DNA from: CALFCE01 sp964411665
GTDB lineage: Bacteria; Pseudomonadota; Gammaproteobacteria; Granulosicoccales; Granulosicoccaceae
Assembly (NCBI GenBank): GCA_964411665.1
Contig: CAYPMR010000003.1
Location: 53,067-117,066, forward strand
Direction of reading: 5' to 3'
DNA: 64,000 nucleotides
In this document: positions 60,280-64,000 of the stretch, one piece after another
Layout: every line of letters begins with the position of its first letter
Position numbering within the stretch: position 1 is the first letter of the stretch
The notes under the pieces: model-generated
What the model saw: only the letters and a program-made list of their open reading frames with translations
Told to the model about the DNA's origin: nothing
The model's database searches: none
Position numbers and translations under genes: made by a program

Positions 60280-62291
60280 GCAGGAATTACTCTTATCGAA
60301 TCATTGAACACTCAATGATTGAACTGCCAGACGGCACATCCCTCAGTGCACGTATTTGGATGCCAGAGCCAAATTCGGACCAGTTAAGTGAAGATAGGTT
60401 TCCAGCAGTACTTGAATACTTACCCTATCGCAAACGTGACGGCACAGCACCTCGCGATGAAAGTACCTATCCGGTGTTTGCCCGGGCTGGAGTTGCAGGT
60501 GTCAGGGTCGATCTAACAGGGCACGGTGAATCTGATGGCGAGTTCGATGATGAGTACTCGCCACGCGAGCTCCAACAAGGCGTAGCCGTTATCGAATGGA
60601 TCGCCAAGCAGACTTGGTGCAATGGAAATATAGGCATGATGGGTATTTCCTGGGGTGGATTCAACGGGATGCAAATTGCCGCGATGAATCCGCCTGCGTT
60701 GAAAGCGGTAATCGCAGTAGGCACCACTGTAGACCGATACAACGATGATATTCATTATAAAAACGGCTGCCATCTATATTCCGATTTTTACTGGTCAAAT
60801 ACAATGCAGACATACGCAGCACGGCCACCAGACCCCTTGTTGCGCAATGACTGGCAAGCATTGTGGAAACATCGACTGGACAATCTACCCTTCCCGCTAC
60901 ACATTTGGCTGTCTCACCAACGAAGAGACGATTACTGGAAACACGGTTCAGTTTGTGAAGACTATCCGAACTATAAGGTTCCCACTTTAATTATCGGTGG
61001 CTGGTCCGATCTTTATCAAAATGCACCACCGGAACTTGCTGCCAATGCAAACGGCGTCGTCAAAGCGATCAACGGCCCCTGGATTCACAAATACCCGCAC
61101 TTCGCTTTGCCAAAACCGCGTATGGATTTTCACACCGAGGCGATCAATTGGTGGAACCAGTGGTTACGAGATGAAGCCACCTATCCATTGGACACACCAG
61201 CATACCGTGTCTTTATGTCGGAAAATGTAAGACCCGGCGGTATGCGCATGAGAGAGGAAGGACGCTGGATGGCTGTAAATCAATGGCCAAGTCCGTCCAG
61301 AATGTTGACCTACTATCCTACTGCTGGTGGACAGCTGGTGAAAGAACCGGATCTGTCTACGAGGAAGCGATCTATAACCATTTGTTCACCAGTAGATTGT
61401 GGAATAGCTTGCGGTGAGATGTTTTCTTTGGCACCAGATTCAGATTTACCAGCGGATCAACGCCTGGACGACTCTGGCTCACTGATATTCAGAACAGATG
61501 CTCTTGAAGAAGCCATAGAAATCATTGGTAGACCCAAATTGAGATGCTCGATATCAATCGACAAACCGCTTGGTAATCTATGTGTGCGTCTAATCGATGT
61601 ACATCCTGACGGCAATGCTCACCGAGTTAGCTGGGGCGTATTGAATCTTGCACATAGAAACAGCAACACAAACCCTGAAGTGATGCAGCCTGGAAATATC
61701 GAATCGATTGCTATTGAGCTTGATCACTGCGCTTATAGATTTTTGCCGGGTCACCGGCTTCAACTATCAATTTCCACTAATTACTGGCCAGCCATTCAAC
61801 CGCCACCAGAGCAAATCACAGCAACTATAGTGACAGGAGAGAAAACCGAGCTGAAATTGCCAATGCCAGAATTGGCTAAAGATACGTCAGTGCCTGAACC
61901 GGATAATCCAAACCCGCTACCTGACTATAAGATATTGGAACCATCACTGAGAAGGCGATGGGTAGAACGAGATTTACAATCAGAATGCACGAGCTATCAT
62001 GTTTTTGATGATACCGGCGAAGAGGAAATTCCGGAACATAAGCTTGTAACTCGCCACATAAGAGACGAAACATGGAAAATTCAAACCGACGACCCACTAT
62101 CTGCGACAGCGCAAGGAAAGCACACCTGGATCAGTCGACGTGACAATTGGAATATCAAAATTGAATGCGATTCAACTATGCATTGTGACGCCGAAAATTT
62201 TTACATCAATGCTTGTGTTACTACATGGTTGAACAACGAGCATTTTCACAAAAAAACATGGAATGAAACGATCAAACGGGATTTCATTTAG
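60276..62291 (+). CDS. CocE/NonD family hydrolase
   Basis: Protein of 671 residues. The alpha/beta core has YLPYRKRDG near the start, RVDLTGHGESDGEF, nucleophile GISWGGF (Ser near 129), then the His in GPWIHKYPH. A C-terminal jelly-roll domain (from about residue 340) matches the X-Pro dipeptidyl-peptidase C-terminal fold. Family members include cocaine esterase and glutaryl-7-ACA acylase. No signal peptide. With the peptide-type importer and hydantoinase genes next door, an amide or ester released from an imported compound is a plausible substrate (inference). Confidence 0.87.
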   Translation: MSRNYSYRIIEHSMIELPDGTSLSARIWMPEPNSDQLSEDRFPAVLEYLPYRKRDGTAPRDESTYPVFARAGVAGVRVDLTGHGESDGEFDDEYSPRELQQGVAVIEWIAKQTWCNGNIGMMGISWGGFNGMQIAAMNPPALKAVIAVGTTVDRYNDDIHYKNGCHLYSDFYWSNTMQTYAARPPDPLLRNDWQALWKHRLDNLPFPLHIWLSHQRRDDYWKHGSVCEDYPNYKVPTLIIGGWSDLYQNAPPELAANANGVVKAINGPWIHKYPHFALPKPRMDFHTEAINWWNQWLRDEATYPLDTPAYRVFMSENVRPGGMRMREEGRWMAVNQWPSPSRMLTYYPTAGGQLVKEPDLSTRKRSITICSPVDCGIACGEMFSLAPDSDLPADQRLDDSGSLIFRTDALEEAIEIIGRPKLRCSISIDKPLGNLCVRLIDVHPDGNAHRVSWGVLNLAHRNSNTNPEVMQPGNIESIAIELDHCAYRFLPGHRLQLSISTNYWPAIQPPPEQITATIVTGEKTELKLPMPELAKDTSVPEPDNPNPLPDYKILEPSLRRRWVERDLQSECTSYHVFDDTGEEEIPEHKLVTRHIRDETWKIQTDDPLSATAQGKHTWISRRDNWNIKIECDSTMHCDAENFYINACVTTWLNNEHFHKKTWNETIKRDFI

Positions 62292-62353
62292 TTTTTAAAA
62301 CGCCTAACGGAGCTTCAAAGCAAAGAACAGCCCGGGATATATTTTCAATATCC

Positions 62354-62374
62354 CATCACACATCACACATCACA
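62354..62374. repeat. three tandem CATCACA heptamers
   Basis: Three perfect 7-base units lie in the 114-base gap between the convergent CocE-like and cadherin-repeat genes. A different 7-base tandem repeat occurs at 734-768. No function is assigned. Confidence 0.7.
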
Positions 62375-62405
62375 TTACACCCAAATAAATTGGACACTTA
62401 CAACT

Positions 62406-64000
62406 CTATTTACCAAACATTGACGCCACTTTTCCAGACAAAGATCGTTTAGCGCCTGGCTCCTGATTGTTTTCTTTATCGACCATTGATTGTAACGATT
62501 CCGAATTATCATCACTGCCATCTTCGAATGTGCCTAAAACAGGCAACGGATCTATTGCTCGCCATGCGGGTAAGGCCGACAACACGCTTCCTATTATCGC
62601 TCCACTTCGTATCAACCAGACGATATAACCAATCGACACACCCGTACTAACTGTTACTGTTGTTTGCGTCACTCGCTCTATAGACAAAAGATCTTCGTTT
62701 AATGATTCTCGTTGCAAATCAAGATCTCGCATCGAATTTCTCAATCCTTCATCTGTGGAAAATGCACGTGAACTGAATAATGACTCTAGCGGCGTACTAT
62801 CAATATCCAACGCAACGCGATTTAAAACAAACGACCCTGCATCTGTATCTTCGCGCTCAACAATGTTAGTTAAAAATTGTTCTGAAGAAACTGTCTCAAA
62901 ATCGACTTTAAAATCTTCGTCCAACAGCTCATCAAATACATTTAATATTTCTTGAGTAGCCGTAGATTCGATTTTCTCTAAATCCTCACGCTTCTCGTTT
63001 GTATTGGATACTATAGTCTGGATTATTCCTGATTCAACTTCGTTTGGTTCTGCCTCTGCTACCGCTACCGAGCTAATTTGCTCGATTACCGGTTCAAATA
63101 CCTCCACCTCGATCGGTGTGAACGTATTTTCCGGATTCGGCAATGCTGCGACGAGCGCAGGCTCGACGCTAATTTCCAGAGGTATTGACGTGATCCCACC
63201 ATTGCCGTCATCCGCGATAATTATCACATCACCAATCTCGTCTGATGGCGCGTCTTCAGTCACCGTTATTTGCAACGTATCTGCATCAAAGACTATCCAC
63301 TCTGGTAATGGGGAACCGTCCGCCTGTGTTGCCGTTATGGTTAACGTATCATCATCTTCATCGGTAAAAAGGTCATTCGGCAGTTCAATTGTAAAAGGAA
63401 TTCTGTCCGATTCTGTTAATTGGGACACCAGACTAACAGGTGCCTCGTTGACATTATTAACATTGACGACAAAGGGTACAGACGTGCTATTGCCCTCAGT
63501 GTCAGTGACTTCCAATGTAAGATTTACCTGACTTTCCATTTCAAAGTTCAACTCATTGCCAGCAGTCAGCCGTAGCTCGTTGTTGAGCACTTCAAAACGT
63601 GGATCATCAACAGTAATAATATGGCTGTCATTGACATCTATGTCAGACACTATTAATTCTGCTATTGCCAGATCACTGACACCTTCATCAACAGATACAT
63701 TGGAAACTTGCAGACCATCTGGTGCTTGATTGACATCTTCGACTATCACGGAAACCATCGTAGACACAGATTCTCCTGATGGATCAGTCGCAATTAGCTC
63801 AAGCGGATAGATACCCGCATCCGTAAAGGCAGGATCGGCAGACAATTGTCCCGTGGATGTATCAATCGTTAACCAGGATGGCAAGGGTGAACCATCGGCG
63901 GTAGCCAACGAGTAGGCAAGCGTATCACCATCAGGATCAACAACGGCACCTGTTGGTACATCGTAGTTCTCTGTAGTGCCTTCATCGACAGTGAAATCCG
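62406..64000 (-). CDS. cadherin/Ig-repeat surface protein, N-terminus cut by window edge
   Basis: The frame stays open to the right edge, so only the C-terminal 531 residues are seen. Repeats of 85-100 residues (GSPLPSWLTIDTSTGQLSADP, then DFEVNVNNVNEAP-type and GSPLPEWIVFD segments, key residues NEAP, DxDGD/DDDT) are of the cadherin-like or He_PIG type. A Glu-rich stretch follows, then one hydrophobic segment and a PAWRAIDPLPVLGTF motif near the end, seen in the C-terminal anchor of large marine gammaproteobacterial adhesins (from memory). It likely lies on the cell surface or in the envelope. A TTG at 63908 is inside the frame, not the start. Confidence 0.8.
   Translation of the reverse strand, partial: DFTVDEGTTENYDVPTGAVVDPDGDTLAYSLATADGSPLPSWLTIDTSTGQLSADPAFTDAGIYPLELIATDPSGESVSTMVSVIVEDVNQAPDGLQVSNVSVDEGVSDLAIAELIVSDIDVNDSHIITVDDPRFEVLNNELRLTAGNELNFEMESQVNLTLEVTDTEGNSTSVPFVVNVNNVNEAPVSLVSQLTESDRIPFTIELPNDLFTDEDDDTLTITATQADGSPLPEWIVFDADTLQITVTEDAPSDEIGDVIIIADDGNGGITSIPLEISVEPALVAALPNPENTFTPIEVEVFEPVIEQISSVAVAEAEPNEVESGIIQTIVSNTNEKREDLEKIESTATQEILNVFDELLDEDFKVDFETVSSEQFLTNIVEREDTDAGSFVLNRVALDIDSTPLESLFSSRAFSTDEGLRNSMRDLDLQRESLNEDLLSIERVTQTTVTVSTGVSIGYIVWLIRSGAIIGSVLSALPAWRAIDPLPVLGTFEDGSDDNSESLQSMVDKENNQEPGAKRSLSGKVASMFGK

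Noticed and set aside
63004..63531. Plus-strand Ser/Thr-rich frame of 175 codons
   Set aside because: Antisense to the cadherin-repeat gene; low-complexity Ser/Thr/Val content is what the reverse of an Asp/Glu-rich coding strand gives.
1..64000. tRNA, rRNA, CRISPR arrays, insertion sequences and prophage genes
   Set aside because: Scanned by eye for T-loop sequences, regular spacer repeats and transposase or integrase motifs; none convincing was found.

Overview
The window reads as chromosomal DNA of an aerobic, probably marine gammaproteobacterium. The main evidence is the engB / cytochrome c4 / dsbA neighbourhood at 7.8-10.1 kb, a gammaproteobacterial arrangement, together with a PilY1-type pilus protein, Tat-exported binding proteins and a moderate base composition. 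A Granulosicoccus-like member of the Chromatiales would fit, but that is inference. I found no rRNA, tRNA, CRISPR array, transposase or phage gene. Both edges cut genes: an RCC1-repeat exported protein on the left and a cadherin/Ig-repeat surface protein on the right.

Layout. 0-0.7 kb: truncated RCC1-repeat protein. 1.0-7.4 kb (minus): a branched-chain-amino-acid-type ABC importer (binding protein, LivH, LivM, LivG, LivF) followed by a BKACE (DUF849) beta-keto acid cleavage enzyme. 7.8-10.6 kb: engB, cytochrome c4, dsbA, GNAT. 10.6-19.4 kb: mixed genes, namely two exported unknowns, an alpha/beta hydrolase next to a homocysteine S-methyltransferase-like gene, a CadC-like TPR regulator, a hotdog thioesterase, a metallophosphoesterase and an exported, possibly outer-membrane protein. 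19.5-26.9 kb: a catabolic cluster with an IclR regulator divergent from a GMC alcohol oxidase, a SauS-like acylating aldehyde dehydrogenase, a SucC/SucD-like ADP-forming acyl-CoA ligase and phosphotransacetylase. I read it as a C2 alcohol/aldehyde pathway, possibly isethionate/sulfoacetate. 27-29.9 kb: DUF952, Rhizobium-type asparaginase, trpS, RidA. 30.0-35.9 kb (minus): a tungsten-type aldehyde oxidoreductase operon with four-cluster ferredoxin, AOR, FAD reductase, MoaD-like, small unknown, MoaA and a small unknown.

36.3-47.6 kb: tandem GFA-domain protein, DUF302, a 1025-residue PilY1-like protein, a DUF3024 gene flanked by attC-like sites (a possible stray integron cassette), a methanethiol-oxidase (SBP56) operon with a 2Fe-2S ferredoxin and a CoA-binding protein, xseA/xseB, a Crp/Fnr regulator with a cysteine pair plus DUF2892, and DUF4019. 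47.8-62.3 kb: a tightly overlapped minus-strand operon for a peptide-type ABC importer, hydantoinase/oxoprolinase A and B, an aminotransferase and a maleate-isomerase/Asp-Glu-racemase-like enzyme. A divergent binding protein and two hydrolases (HSL-type and CocE-type) follow on the plus strand.

Common thread. Several modules handle small organic acids, aldehydes and organosulfur compounds: BKACE, the SauS/SucCD/Pta cluster, AOR, methanethiol oxidase and GFA. They suggest a heterotroph living on algal or organic exudates. The least familiar elements are a potential pseudoknot/terminator switch upstream of the metallophosphoesterase, five helical-phase decamers upstream of the hotdog gene, an internal terminator in the AOR operon and the attC-flanked DUF3024 gene. 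All functions are read from sequence by eye, with no database search.
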